From NCBI GenBank assembly GCA_028752905.1, contig JAQNBH010000011.1, forward strand, positions 930,001 through 994,000: a stretch of DNA of 64,000 nt, in the 5' to 3' direction. The notes beneath the pieces were generated by a model. The model saw only the letters and a list, made by a program, of their open reading frames with translations. It was not told the DNA's origin and did not search any database. Below are positions 11,201 through 23,378 of the stretch, one piece after another. The DNA comes from Cladorhizidae sp. MBARI D1340-BT2. Its lineage: Eukaryota; Porifera; Demospongiae; Poecilosclerida; Cladorhizidae. Within the stretch, counting starts at the first letter, position 1. Every line of letters begins with the position of its first letter. The translations under genes and the position numbers were made by a program.

Positions 11201-12690
11201 TAGTCCTAGTCCTATCATGCTAGTGGTGGACCAGCAGTCACCCAGGACACTCCCCTAGCCCTAGTCCTATCATGCTAGTGGTGGACCAGCAGTCACCCAG
11301 GACACTCCCCTAGTCCTAGTCCTATCATGCTAGTGGTGGGCCAGCAGTCACCCAGGACACTCCCCTAGTCCTAGTCCTATCATGCTAGTGGTGGGCCAGC
11401 AGTCACCCAGGACACTCCCCTAGTCCTAGTCCTATCATGCTAGTGGTGGACCAGCAGTCACCCAGGACACTCCCCTAGTCCTAGTCCTATCATGCTAGTG
11501 GTGGGCCAGCAGTCACCCAGGACACTCCCCTAGTCCTAGTCCTATCATGCTAGTGGTGGGCCAGCAGTCACCCAGGACACTCCCCTAGTCCTAGTGCTAT
11601 CATGCTAGTGGTGGGCCAGCAGTCACCCAGGACACTCCCCTAGTCCTAGTCCTATCATGCTAGTGGTGGGCCAGCAGTCACCCAGGACACTCCCCTAGTC
11701 CTAGTCCTATCATGCTAGTGGTGGGCCAGCAGTCACCCAGGACACTCCCCTAGTCCTAGTCCTATCATGCTAGTGGTGGACCAGCAGTCACCCAGGACAC
11801 TCCCCTAGTCCTAGTCCTATCATGCTAGTGGTGGACCAGCAGTCACCCAGGACACCCCCCTAGTCCTAGTCCTATCATGCTAGTGGTGGACCAGCAGTCA
11901 CCCAGGACACTCCCCTAGTCCTAGTCCTATCATGCTAGTGGTGGGCCAGCAGTCACCCAGGACACTCCCCTAGTCCTAGTCCTATCATGCTAGTGGTGGG
12001 CCAGCAGTCACCCAGGACACTCCCCTAGTCCTAGTCCTATCATGCTAGTGGTGGGCCAGCAGTCACCCAGGACACACCCCTAGTCCTAGTCCTATCATGC
12101 TAGTGGTGGACCAGCAGTCACCCAGGACACACCCCTAGTCCTAGTCCTATCATGCTAGTGGTGGACCAGCAGTCACCCAGGACACTCCCCTAGTCCTAGT
12201 CCTATCATGCTAGTGGTGGACCAGCAGTCACCCAGGACACTCCCCTAGTCCTAGTCCTATCATGCTAGTGGTGGGCCAGCAGTCACCCAGGACACTCCCC
12301 TAGTCCTAGTCCTATCATGCTAGTGGTGGACCAGCAGTCACCCAGGACACTCCCCTAGTCCTAGTCCTATCATGCTAGTGGTGGGCCAGCAGTCACCCAG
12401 GACACTCCACTAGTCCTAGTCCTATCATGCTAGTGGTGGGCCAGCAGTCACCCAGGACACTCCCCTAGTCCTAGTCCTATCATGCTAGTGGTGGGCCAGC
12501 AGTCACCCAGGACACTCCCCTAGTCCTAGTCCTATCATGCTAGTGGTGGGCCAGCAGTCACCCAGGACACACCCCTAGTCCTAGTCCTATCATGCTAGTG
12601 GTGGGCCAGCAGTCACCCAGGACACTCCCCCTAGTCCTAGTCCTATCATGCTAGTGGTGGACCAGCAGTCAACAAGGACACATCCCTAGT
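8247..12690. repeat. 55-bp minisatellite (about 81 copies)
   Basis: Very regular 55-bp unit: ATGCTAGTGGTGGGCCAGCA, then GTCACCCAGGACACTCCCCT, then AGTCCTAGTCCTATC. Variants are mostly single changes (GGGCC/GGACC; CACTCCCC/CACACCCC; three consecutive CCCATAG units near 10490-10610; alternating TAGCCC units near 11035-11270). Blocks sharing a rare variant show local unit duplication. No open frame results because 55 is not a multiple of three. It lies in the intron between glycoprotein exons 13184-13327 and 6762-6946. Confidence 0.98.
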
Positions 12691-13183
12691 CCTAGTTCTG
12701 GTGGTGCAGCTTACGTGCAAAGAATGCCCAGCTGCCTTCTCCAGATTCAACTAGCTCTCTGCTCTGAGTGGGTGTGATGCATACATCTGCCAAAACCGTG
12801 GATGGAGGAAGTAGGATGCACTCTGACCTCTTAGGACCTACACATTACACACACATATACATACACATGTACACATGGTTCAGAGTACATGGTGAGGTTT
12901 CTTTTACAGTTAACGTAAGAGAGAAGGGGGGAAGTGAAGTAGGTGAGGTAGGTGAGGGAGGTGAGGGAGTTGAGGGAGGTGAGGTGTGGAAACCTCTCAA
13001 GTCATTTCCAAGTCAGGGGAAACGAGATCTTCTTTTCCCTTATAAAGAAACCACGTGCTGAGTGCATCCAGACATAACAGCTAACAATAACTGCAATGCT
13101 TGAGTCCCGCGAGTATTGATGTGACAATGGTCCTTACGAGCGAGACCTTCACACCTGATATGAATATCATTAGCTAAACTTAC
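12691..13183. other. Intronic sequence
   Basis: No exon was found. The block has an ACACACATATACATACACAT stretch (about 12847) and a short purine-rich direct repeat of GTGAGGGAG (about 12938-12985). Confidence 0.5.
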
Positions 13184-13327
13184 TGGCCATTGTGCAGCGA
13201 TGTGGAAAGAAGAAGGTGATGGTGTGATAGGAACCATTGAGGAGGGAGAACGGTTCCGTGCCCAGAGTCAGACATGCCTTGTAGACAACAACACCATCAC
13301 TGGAACACGACAGGCTAACTTCCAGAC
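13184..13327 (-). CDS. Glycoprotein exon (second visible)
   Basis: A 144-nt exon lies between a strong acceptor (CTTTCCTTCTTGCAG) and donor GTAAGT. Its first two bases complete a serine codon, then come 47 codons beginning LEVSLSCSSDGVVVYKAC, then one base (phase 1). It contains three cysteines and one sequon (NGS). Both phases agree with the neighbouring exons, which is the best evidence that it is real. The 51-bp array starts only about 29 bp upstream of its acceptor. Confidence 0.78.
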
Positions 13328-13355
13328 CTGCAAGAAGGAAAGCACGTGGAGCACA

Positions 13356-15362
13356 TCATGGCTGCCACTAGATGCTGTGAATAGGTATGACAAGGAGCAG
13401 AGCATGGTGTGACTGCCACTAGATGCTGTGAATAGGTATGACAAGGAGCAGAGCATGGTGTGACTGCCACTAGACGCTGTGAATAGGTATGACAAGGAGC
13501 AGAGCATGGTGTGACTGCCACTAGATGCTGCGAATAGGTATGACAAGGAGCAGAGCATGGTGTGACTGCCACTAGATGCTGTGAATAGGTATGACAAGGA
13601 GCAGAGCATGGTGTGACCGCCACTAGATGCTGAGAATAGGTATGACAAGGAGCAGAGCATGGCATGGCTGCCACTAGATGCTGTGAATAGGTATGACAAG
13701 GAGCAGAGCATGGTGTGACTGCCACTAGATGCTGCGAATAGGTATGACAAGGAGCAGAGCATGGCATGGCTGCCACTAGATGCTGTGAATAGGTATGACA
13801 AGGAGCAGAGCATGGTGTGACTGACACTAGATGCTGCGAATAGGTATGACAAGGAGCAGAGCATGGTGTGACTGCCACTAGATGCTGCGAATAGGTATGA
13901 CAAGGAGCAGAGCATGGTGTGACTGCCACTAGATGTTGTGAACAGGTATGACAAGGAGCAGAGCATGGTGTGACTGCCACTAGATGCTGAGAATACAGGT
14001 ATGACAAGGAGCAGAGCATGGTGTGACTGCCACTAGATGCTGTGAATAGGTATGACAAGGAGCAGAGCATGGTGTGACTGCCACTAGATGATGTGAATAG
14101 GTATGACAAGGAGCAGAGCATGGTGTGACTGCCACTAGATGCTGAGAATAGGTATGACAAGGAGCAGAGCATGGTGTGACTGCCACTAGATTCTGTGAAT
14201 AGGTATGACAAGGAGCAGAGCATGGTGTGAATAGGTATGACAAGGAGCAGAGCATGGTGTGACTGCCACTAGATGCTGTGAATAGGTATGACAAGGAGCA
14301 GAGCATGGTGTGACTACCACTAGATGCTGCGAATAGGTATGACAAGGAGCAGAGCATGGTGTGAATAGGTATGACAAGGAGCAGAGCATGGTGTGACTGC
14401 TACTAGATGCTGTGAATAGGTATGACAAGGAGCAGAGCATGGTGTGACTGCCACTAGATGCTGTGAATAGGTATGACAAGGAACAGAGCATGGTGTGACT
14501 GCCACTAGATGCTGTGAATAGGTATGACAAGGAGCAGAGCATGGTGTGAATAGGTATGACAAGGAGTAGAGCATGGTGTGACTGCCACTAGATGCTGAGA
14601 AAAGTTATGACAAGGTGCAGAGCATGGTGTGACTACCACTAGATGCTGTGAATAGGTATGACAAGGAGCAGAGCATGGTGTGACTGCCACTAGATGCTGT
14701 GAATAGGTATGACAAGGAGCAGAGCATGGTGTGACTGCCACTAGATGCTGTGAATAGGTATGACAAGGAGCAGAGCATGGTGTGACTGCCACTAGATGCT
14801 GTGAATAGGTATGACAAGGAGCAGAGCATGGTGTGACTGCCACTAGATGCTGCGAATAGGTATGACAAGGAGCAGAGCATGGTGTGACTGCCACTAGATG
14901 CTGTGAATAGGTATGACAAGGAGCAGAGCATGGTGTGACTGCCACTAGATGCTGTGAATAGGTATGACAAGGAGCAGAGCATGGTGTGACTTCCACTAGA
15001 TGCTGTGAATAGGTATGACAAGGAGCAGAGCATGGTGTGACTGCCACTTGATGCTGCGAATAGGTATGACAAGGAGCAGAGCATGGTGTGACTGCCACTA
15101 GATGCTGTGAATAGGTATGACAAGGAGCAGAGCATGGTGTGACTGCCACTAGATGCTGTGAATAGGTATGACAAGGTGCAGAGTATGGTGTGACTGCTTC
15201 TAGATGCTGCGAATAGGTATGACAAGGAGCAGAGCATGGTGTGACCGCCATTAGATGCTAAAAATAGGTATGACAAGGAGCAGAGCATGGTGTGACTGCC
15301 ACTAGATGCTGCGAATAGGTATGACAAGGAGCAGAGCATGGTGTGACTGCCACTAGATGCTA
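13356..15362. repeat. 51-bp minisatellite (about 40 copies)
   Basis: Unit of 51 bp: TGACTGCCACTAGATGCTGT, then GAATAGGTATGACAAGGAGC, then AGAGCATGGTG. Three units (near 14225, 14360 and 14545) have lost the CTGCCACTAGATGCTG part. The 17-codon period opens long serine/leucine-rich frames on the minus strand, which are artefacts. In transcript sense each unit contains CTCCTTGTCATACCTATTCACAG split over its length, a good match to a 3' splice site, just upstream of the real acceptor at 13328. Confidence 0.96.
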
Positions 15363-15572
15363 CAGAATAAATATTGTCCCCATGAAATCCCTTTACCATC
15401 CACAAATATTTAACCCCTCCAAAATATTCTGCTATATAACAATAGAAATTCTTGCCCAGTGACAGTCTCTATATTTGGTCTGACCTCCATTTGAGTTACT
15501 TACTTCACCACTCATGCATCCCAAACAAGCAACAATGGCGTGCATAAGTTGATGAGGAATTTGAGTTCTTAC

Positions 15573-15851
15573 TGTTGTTTGGTATAGGCTGGAACACGCC
15601 CAGGGCAGCTGCTGGGCACGCTGCAGGAGCCACCGACTCATTGAGAGACCACACAGACAAGGAGTAATAAAGTGCCCCCTGCCCCCGACCCTTGCCTGGC
15701 CTCCGCTCTAGACTGGTCCTGATGGGGAAGAAGGAGAGGTTGGGAGGGAGGAAGGTAGTAACAACATCAAGGTAGGCAATCAGATCCTCGTAGGTGTCGA
15801 AAGGAGGAGATGCTGTGCCATTTTTAACGAGGCTGACAACACTTACGAGGA
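15573..15851 (-). CDS. Glycoprotein exon (first visible)
   Basis: A 279-nt exon lies between acceptor ATTCTTCCTCAG and donor GTAAGA. Two starting bases complete an unknown codon. It then encodes 92 codons beginning LVSVVSLVKNGTASPPFD and ending FQPIPNN, plus one base. It has sequons NGT, NLS and NES, one cysteine, and a basic patch (RRPGKGRG). No start codon or signal peptide is present, so this is an internal exon. Its upstream intron begins in a 400-bp pyrimidine-only stretch (the minus strand of the purine array at 15866-16262). The 210 bases between donor and the 51-bp array show nothing. Confidence 0.72.
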
Positions 15852-15865
15852 CTGAGGAAGAATAG

Positions 15866-16262
15866 GTGGGAGGGAGGTGGGAAGGGAGGGTGAGGTGGTA
15901 GGGAAGGGAGGGGGAGGAGGTGGGAAGGGAGGGGGAGGGAGGTGGGAAGGGAGGGGGAGGTGGTGGAAAGGGAGGGGGAGGAGGTGGGAAGGGAGGGGGA
16001 GGGAGGTGGGAAGGGAGGGGAGGGAGGTGGGAAGGGAGGGGGAGGAGGTGGGAAGGGAGGGGGAGGTGGTGGGAAGGGAGGGGGAGGTAGGTGGGAAGGG
16101 AGGGGGAAGGGAGGGGGAGGAGGTGGGAAGGGAGGGGGAGGAGGTGGGAAGGGAGGGGGAGGTGGTGGGAAGGGAGGGGGCAGGGGGGGGAGGGGAGGGG
16201 GAGGTGGTGGGAAGGGAGGGGTAGGTGGTAGGGGGAAGAGAGGGGGCAGGGGGGAGGGGAAA
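15866..16262 (+). repeat. Polypurine G-rich tandem repeat
   Basis: Nearly 400 bases with hardly any pyrimidine except T, built from GGAGGTGGGAAGGGAGGGG in 17-20 bp steps. The G runs are dense enough to form G-quadruplexes or triplex DNA. On the transcribed minus strand it is a polypyrimidine tract directly upstream of a 3' splice site. The open frames across it are low-complexity artefacts. Confidence 0.93.
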
Positions 16263-16350
16263 TGTCAAGGATATGTTTGCACATGTGGACAAGTAAATAT
16301 GATGACCAATACCTTCTACAAACATGCGCTCACACAAACCTATTTACATC
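16263..16350. other. Short unique spacer
   Basis: Unique sequence between the purine array and the 20-bp array. No exon with acceptable borders is seen. Confidence 0.4.
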
Positions 16351-16579
16351 TAGGACAGAACATTGATATTTAGGACGGAACACTGGCATTTAGGACGGAA
16401 CACTGGCGTCTAGGACGGAACACTGGCGTCTAGGACGGAACACTGGCGTCTAGGACGGAACACTGGCGTCTAGGACGGAACACTGGCGTCTAGGACGGAA
16501 CACTGGCGTCTAGGACGGAACACTGGCGTCTAGGACGGAACACTGGCGTCTAGGACGGAACACTGGCGTCTAGGACGGA
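16351..16579. repeat. 20-bp minisatellite (about 11 copies)
   Basis: Unit TAGGACGGAACACTGGCGTC. The nine or so 3' copies are identical and the first two are diverged (ATTGATATT, GGCATT). It carries two CpG dinucleotides per unit, unusual among arrays here. Followed by 65 bp of unique sequence to 16644. Confidence 0.95.
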
Positions 16580-16644
16580 TTCAACACAGCCACTAACATG
16601 CATACACTCAGTACTGTAGTATGTTTGATGTCTAATTTAGCTAG

Positions 16645-19600
16645 CTATGAGGAAGACTATTAGTGTAGCACGAGGAAGACTATTAGTGTAGCATGAGGAA
16701 GACTATTAGTGTAGCACGAGGAAGACTATTAGTGTAGCACGAGGAAGACTATTAGTGTAGCAGGAGGAAGACTATTAGTGTAGCACGAGGAAGACTATTA
16801 GTGCAGCATGAGGAAGACTATTAGTGTAGCATGAGGAAGACTATTAGTGTAGCATGAGGAAGACTATTAGTGTAGCATGAGGAAGACTATTAGTGTAGCA
16901 TGAGGAAGACTATTAGTGTAGCATGAGGAAGACTATTAGTGTAGCATGAGGAAGACTATTAGTGTAGCACGAGGAAGACTATTAGTGTAGCACGAGGAAG
17001 ACTATTAGTGTAGCATGAGGAAGACTATTAGTGTAGCACGAGGAAGACTATTAGTGTAGCACGAGGAAGACTATTAGTGTAGCACGAGGAAGACTATTAG
17101 TGTAGCACGAGGAAGACTATTAGTGTAGCACGAGGAAGACTATTAGTGTAGCACGAGGAAGACTATTAGTGTAGCATGAGGAAGACTATTAGTGTAGCAC
17201 GAGGAAGACTATTAGTGTAGCACGAGGAAGACTATTAGTGTAGCACGAGGAAGACTATTAGTGTAGCATGAGGAAGACTATTAGTGTAGCATGAGGAAGA
17301 CTATTAGTGTAGCATGAGGAAGACTATTAGTGTAGCACGAGGAAGACTATTAGTGTAGCATGAGGAAGACTATTAGTGTAGCATGAGGAAGACTATTAGT
17401 GTAGCATGAGGAAGACTATTAGTGTAGCATGAGGAAGACTATTAGTGTAGCATGAGGAAGACTATTAGTGTAGCATGAGGAAGACTATTAGTGTAGCATG
17501 AGGAAGACTATTAGTGTAGCATGAGGAAGACTATTAGTGTAGCACGAGGAAGACTATTAGTGTAGCACGAGGAAGACTATTAGTGTAGCATGAGGAAGAC
17601 TATTAGTGTAGCATGAGGAAGACTATTAGTGTAGCATGAGGAAGACTATTAGTGTAGCATGAGGAAGACTATTAGTGCAGCATGAGGAAGACTATTAGTG
17701 TAGCATGAGGAAGACTATTAGTGTAGCATGAGGAAGACTATTAGTGTAGCATGAGGAAGACTATTAGTGTAGCATGAGGAAGACTATTAGTGTAGCATGA
17801 GGAAGACTATTAGTGTAGCACGAGGAAGACTATTAGTGTAGCACGAGGAAGACTATTAGTGTAGCATGAGGAAGACTATTAGTGTAGCACGAGGAAGACT
17901 ATTAGTGTAGCATGAGGAAGACTATTAGTGTAGCATGAGGAAGACTATTAGTGTAGCATGAGGAAGACTATTAGTGTAGCATGAGGAAGACTATTAGTGT
18001 AGCATGAGGAAGACTATTAGTGTAGCATGAGGAAGACTATTAGTGTAGCATGAGGAAGACTATTAGTGTAGCATGAGGAAGACTATTAGTGTAGCATGAG
18101 GAAGACTATTAGTGTAGCATGAGGAAGACTATTAGTGTAGCATGAGGAAGACTATTAGTGTAGCATGAGGAAGACTATTAGTGTAGCATGAGGAAGACTA
18201 TTAGTGTAGCATGAGGAAGACTATTAGTGTAGCATGAGGAAGACTATTAGTGTAGCACGAGGAAGACTATTAGTGTAGCACGAGGAAGACTATTAGTGTA
18301 GCATGAGGAAGACTATTAGTGTAGCATGAGGAAGACTATTAGTGTAGCATGAGGAAGACTATTAGTGTAGCATGAGGAAGACTATTAGTGTAGCACGAGG
18401 AAGACTATTAGTGTAGCATGAGGAAGACTATTAGTGTAGCATGAGGAAGACTATTAGTGTAGCATGAGGAAGACTATTAGTGTAGCATGAGGAAGACTAT
18501 TAGTGTAGCATGAGGAAGACTATTAGTGTAGCATGAGGAAGACTATTAGTGCTAGCATGAGGAAGACTATTAGTGCAGCATGAGGAAGACTATTAGTGTA
18601 GCATGAGGAAGACTATTAGTGTAGCATGAGGAAGACTATTAGTGTAGCATGAGGAAGACTATTAGTGTAGCATGAGGAAGACTATTAGTGTAGCATGAGG
18701 AAGACTATTAGTGTAGCATGAGGAAGACTATTAGTGTAGCATGAGGAAGACTATTAGTGTAGCATGAGGAAGACTATTAGTGTAGCATGAGGAAGACTAT
18801 TAGTGCAGCATGAGGAAGACTATTAGTGTAGCATGAGGAAGACTATTAGTGTAGCATGAGGAAGACTATTAGTGTAGCATGAGGAAGACTATTAGTGTAG
18901 CATGAGGAAGACTATTAGTGTAGCATGAGGAAGACTATTAGTGTAGCATGAGGAAGACTATTAGTGTAGCATGAGGAAGACTATTAGTGTAGCATGAGGA
19001 AGACTATTAGTGTAGCATGAGGAAGACTATTAGTGTAGCATGAGGAAGACTATTAGTGTAGCATGAGGAAGACTATTAGTGTAGCATGAGGAAGACTATT
19101 AGTGTAGCATGAGGAAGACTATTAGTGTAGCATGAGGAAGACTATTAGTGTAGCATGAGGAAGACTATTAGTGTAGCATGAGGAAGACTATTAGTGTAGC
19201 ATGAGGAAGACTATTAGTGTAGCATGAGGAAGACTATTAGTGTAGCATGAGGAAGACTATTAGTGTAGCATGAGGAAGACTATTAGTGTAGCATGAGGAA
19301 GACTATTAGTGTAGCATGAGGAAGACTATTAGTGTAGCATGAGGAAGACTATTAGTGTAGCACTGAGGAAGACTATTAGTGTAGCATGAGGAAGACTATT
19401 AGTGTAGCATGAGGAAGACTATTAGTGTAGCATGAGGAAGACTATTAGTGTAGCATGAGGAAGACTATTAGTGTAGCATGAGGAAGACTATTAGTGTAGC
19501 ATGAGGAAGACTATTAGTGTAGCATGAGGAAGACTATTAGTGTAGCATGAGGAAGACTATTAGTGTAGCATGAGGAAGACTATTAGTGTAGCATGAGGAA

Positions 19601-22600
19601 GACTATTAGTGTAGCATGAGGAAGACTATTAGTGTAGCATGAGGAAGACTATTAGTGTAGCATGAGGAAGACTATTAGTGTAGCATGAGGAAGACTATTA
19701 GTGTAGCATGAGGAAGACTATTAGTGTAGCATGAGGAAGACTATTAGTGTAGCATGAGGAAGACTATTAGTGTAGCATGAGGAAGACTATTAGTGTAGCT
19801 ATGAGGAAGACTATTAGTGTAGCATGAGGAAGACTATTAGTGTAGCATGAGGAAGACTATTAGTGTAGCATGAGGAAGACTATTAGTGTAGCATGAGGAA
19901 GACTATTAGTGTAGCATGAGGAAGACTATTAGTGTAGCATGAGGAAGACTATTAGTGTAGCATGAGGAAGACTATTAGTGTAGCATGAGGAAGACTATTA
20001 GTGTAGCATGAGGAAGACTATTAGTGTAGCATGAGGAAGACTATTAGTGTAGCACGAGGAAGACTATTAGTGTAGCATGAGGAAGACTATTAGTGTAGCA
20101 TGAGGAAGACTATTAGTGTAGCATGAGGAAGACTATTAGTGTAGCATGAGGAAGACTATTAGTGTAGCATGAGGAAGACTATTAGTGTAGCATGAGGAAG
20201 ACTATTAGTGTAGCATGAGGAAGACTATTAGTGTAGCATGAGGAAGACTATTAGTGTAGCATGAGGAAGACTATTAGTGTAGCATGAGGAAGACTATTAG
20301 TGTAGCATGAGGAAGACTATTAGTGTAGCATGAGGAAGACTATTAGTGTAGCATGAGGAAGACTATTAGTGTAGCATGAGGAAGACTATTAGTGTAGCAT
20401 GAGGAAGACTATTAGTGTAGCATGAGGAAGACTATTAGTGTAGCATGAGGAAGACTATTAGTGTAGCACGAGGAAGACTATTAGTGTAGCATGAGGAAGA
20501 CTATTAGTGTAGCATGAGGAAGACTATTAGTGTAGCATGAGGAAGACTATTAGTGTAGCATGAGGAAGACTATTAGTGTAGCATGAGGAAGACTATTAGT
20601 GTAGCATGAGGAAGACTATTAGTGTAGCATGAGGAAGACTATTAGTGTAGCATGAGGAAGACTATTAGTGTAGCATGAGGAAGACTATTAGTGTAGCACG
20701 AGGAAGACTATTAGTGTAGCATGAGGAAGACTATTAGTGTAGCATGAGGAAGACTATTAGTGTAGCATGAGGAAGACTATTAGTGTAGCATGAGGAAGAC
20801 TATTAGTGTAGCATGAGGAAGACTATTAGTGTAGCATGAGGAAGACTATTAGTGTAGCATGAGGAAGACTATTAGTGTAGCATGAGGAAGACTATTAGTG
20901 TAGCATGAGGAAGACTATTAGTGTAGCATGAGGAAGACTATTAGTGTAGCATGAGGAAGACTATTAGTGTAGCATGAGGAAGACTATTAGTGTAGCATGA
21001 GGAAGACTATTAGTGTAGCTATGAGGAAGACTATTAGTGTAGCATGAGGAAGACTATTAGTGTAGCATGAGGAAGACTATTAGTGCTAGCATGAGGAAGA
21101 CTATTAGTGTAGCACGAGGAAGACTATTAGTGTAGCATGAGGAAGACTATTAGTGTAGCATGAGGAAGACTATTAGTGTAGCATGAGGAAGACTATTAGT
21201 GTAGCATGAGGAAGACTATTAGTGTAGCATGAGGAAGACTATTAGTGTAGCATGAGGAAGACTATTAGTGTAGCATGAGGAAGACTATTAGTGTAGCATG
21301 AGGAAGACTATTAGTGTAGCATGAGGAAGACTATTAGTGTAGCATGAGGAAGACTATTAGTGCAGCACGAGGAAGACTATTAGTGTAGCATGAGGAAGAC
21401 TATTAGTGTAGCATGAGGAAGACTATTAGTGTAGCATGAGGAAGACTATTAGTGTAGCATGAGGAAGACTATTAGTGTAGCATGAGGAAGACTATTAGTG
21501 TAGCATGAGGAAGACTATTAGTGTAGCATGAGGAAGACTATTAGTGTAGCATGAGGAAGACTATTAGTGTAGCATGAGGAAGACTATTAGTGTAGCACGA
21601 GGAAGACTATTAGTGTAGCACGAGGAAGACTATTAGTGTAGCACGAGGAAGACTATTAGTGTAGCATGAGGAAGACTATTAGTGCAGCATGAGGAAGACT
21701 ATTAGTGTAGCACGAGGAAGACTATTAGTGTAGCACGAGGAAGACTATTAGTGTAGCATGAGGAAGACTATTAGTGTAGCATGAGGAAGACTATTAGTGT
21801 AGCATGAGGAAGACTATTAGTGTAGCATGAGGAAGACTATTAGTGTAGCACGAGGAAGACTATTAGTGTAGCACGAGGAAGACTATTAGTGTAGCACGAG
21901 GAAGACTATTAGTGTAGCACGAGGAAGACTATTAGTGTAGCACGAGGAAGACTATTAGTGTAGCACGAGGAAGACTATTAGTGTAGCACGAGGAAGACTA
22001 TTAGTGTAGCACGAGGAAGACTATTAGTGTAGCACGAGGAAGACTATTAGTGTAGCACGAGGAAGACTATTAGTGTAGCACGAGGAAGACTATTAGTGTA
22101 GCACGAGGAAGACTATTAGTGTAGCACGAGGAAGACTATTAGTGTAGCATGAGGAAGACTATTAGTGTAGCATGAGGAAGACTATTAGTGTAGCATGAGG
22201 AAGACTATTAGTGTAGCATGAGGAAGACTATTAGTGTAGCATGAGGAAGACTATTAGTGTAGCTATGAGGAAGACTATTAGTGTAGCATGAGGAAGACTA
22301 TTAGTGTAGCACGAGGAAGACTATTAGTGTAGCACGAGGAAGACTATTAGTGTAGCACGAGGAAGACTATTAGTGTAGCATGAGGAAGACTATTAGTGTA
22401 GCATGAGGAAGACTATTAGTGTAGCATGAGGAAGACTATTAGTGTAGCATGAGGAAGACTATTAGTGTAGCATGAGGAAGACTATTAGTGTAGCATGAGG
22501 AAGACTATTAGTGTAGCACGAGGAAGACTATTAGTGTAGCATGAGGAAGACTATTAGTGCAGCATGAGGAAGACTATTAGTGTAGCATGAGGAAGACTAT

Positions 22601-23278
22601 TAGTGCAGCATGAGGAAGACTATTAGTGTAGCATGAGGAAGACTATTAGTGTAGCATGAGGAAGACTATTAGTGTAGCACGAGGAAGACTATTAGTGTAG
22701 CATGAGGAAGACTATTAGTGTAGCATGAGGAAGACTATTAGTGTAGCACGAGGAAGACTATTAGTGTAGCACGAGGAAGACTATTAGTGTAGCATGAGGA
22801 AGACTATTAGTGTAGCATGAGGAAGACTATTAGTGTAGCATGAGGAAGACTATTAGTGTAGCATGAGGAAGACTATTAGTGTAGCATGAGGAAGACTATT
22901 AGTGTAGCATGAGGAAGACTATTAGTGTAGCACGAGGAAGACTATTAGTGTAGCATGAGGAAGACTATTAGTGTAGCATGAGGAAGACTATTAGTGTAGC
23001 ATGAGGAAGACTATTAGTGTAGCATGAGGAAGACTATTAGTGTAGCATGAGGAAGACTATTAGTGTAGCATGAGGAAGACTATTAGTGTAGCATGAGGAA
23101 GACTATTAGTGTAGCATGAGGAAGACTATTAGTGTAGCACGAGGAAGACTATTAGTGTAGCACGAGGAAGACTATTAGTGTAGCATGAGGACGACTATTA
23201 GTGTAGCATGAGGAAGACTATTAGTGCAGCATGAGGAAGACTATTAGTGTAGCATGAGGAAGACTATTAGTGTAGCAT
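16645..23278. repeat. 23-bp satellite-scale array (about 288 copies), runs into gap
   Basis: Unit of 23 bp: ATGAGGAAGACTATTAGTGT plus AGC. The main variant is CATGAGG versus CACGAGG, a CpG/TpG-type difference; minor ones are AGTGCAGC and single inserted bases (near 18551, 19363, 19799, 21020, 21084, 22263). Variants are clustered, with C-rich blocks at the left edge and about 21840-22140 and long T-only tracts in between. The array is cut by the assembly gap, so its true length is unknown. Confidence 0.98.
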
Positions 23279-23378
23279 NNNNNNNNNNNNNNNNNNNNNN
23301 NNNNNNNNNNNNNNNNNNNNNNNNNNNNNNNNNNNNNNNNNNNNNNNNNNNNNNNNNNNNNNNNNNNNNNNNNNNNNN
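23279..23378. other. Assembly gap (100 N)
   Basis: Exactly 100 N separate the 23-bp and 32-bp arrays. A round 100 is a usual placeholder for a gap of unknown size, so unseen sequence of any length, possibly including exons, may lie here. Confidence 0.97.

Larger units (their letters stand above)
464..15851 (-). other. Gene span: unrecognised extracellular glycoprotein, five exons, partial at both ends
   Basis: Five minus-strand exons, in transcription order 15851-15573, 13327-13184, 6946-6762, 1768-1663 and 640-464, join with matching phases (1, 1, 0, 1) and GT-AG borders. They give about 296 uninterrupted residues. The product has many N-glycosylation sequons (NGT, NLS, NES, NGS, NNT, NIS, NCT, NSS), scattered cysteines and beta-strand-like hydrophobic stretches. 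No membrane helix or kinase-like core is seen. I infer a secreted protein or receptor ectodomain. No family is recognised with confidence, and I considered but could not support a TMEM8/PGAP6-type ectodomain. The signal peptide and 5' exons must lie above 15851 and the 3' exons below 464. Introns are 2245, 6237, 4993 and 1022 bp, and mostly minisatellite. Confidence 0.75.

Noticed and set aside
464..15851. TMEM8/PGAP6-like ectodomain for the glycoprotein
   Set aside because: Only vague similarity in hydrophobic pattern and sequons; no EGF-like cysteine cluster, no seven-helix domain, no collinear motif.
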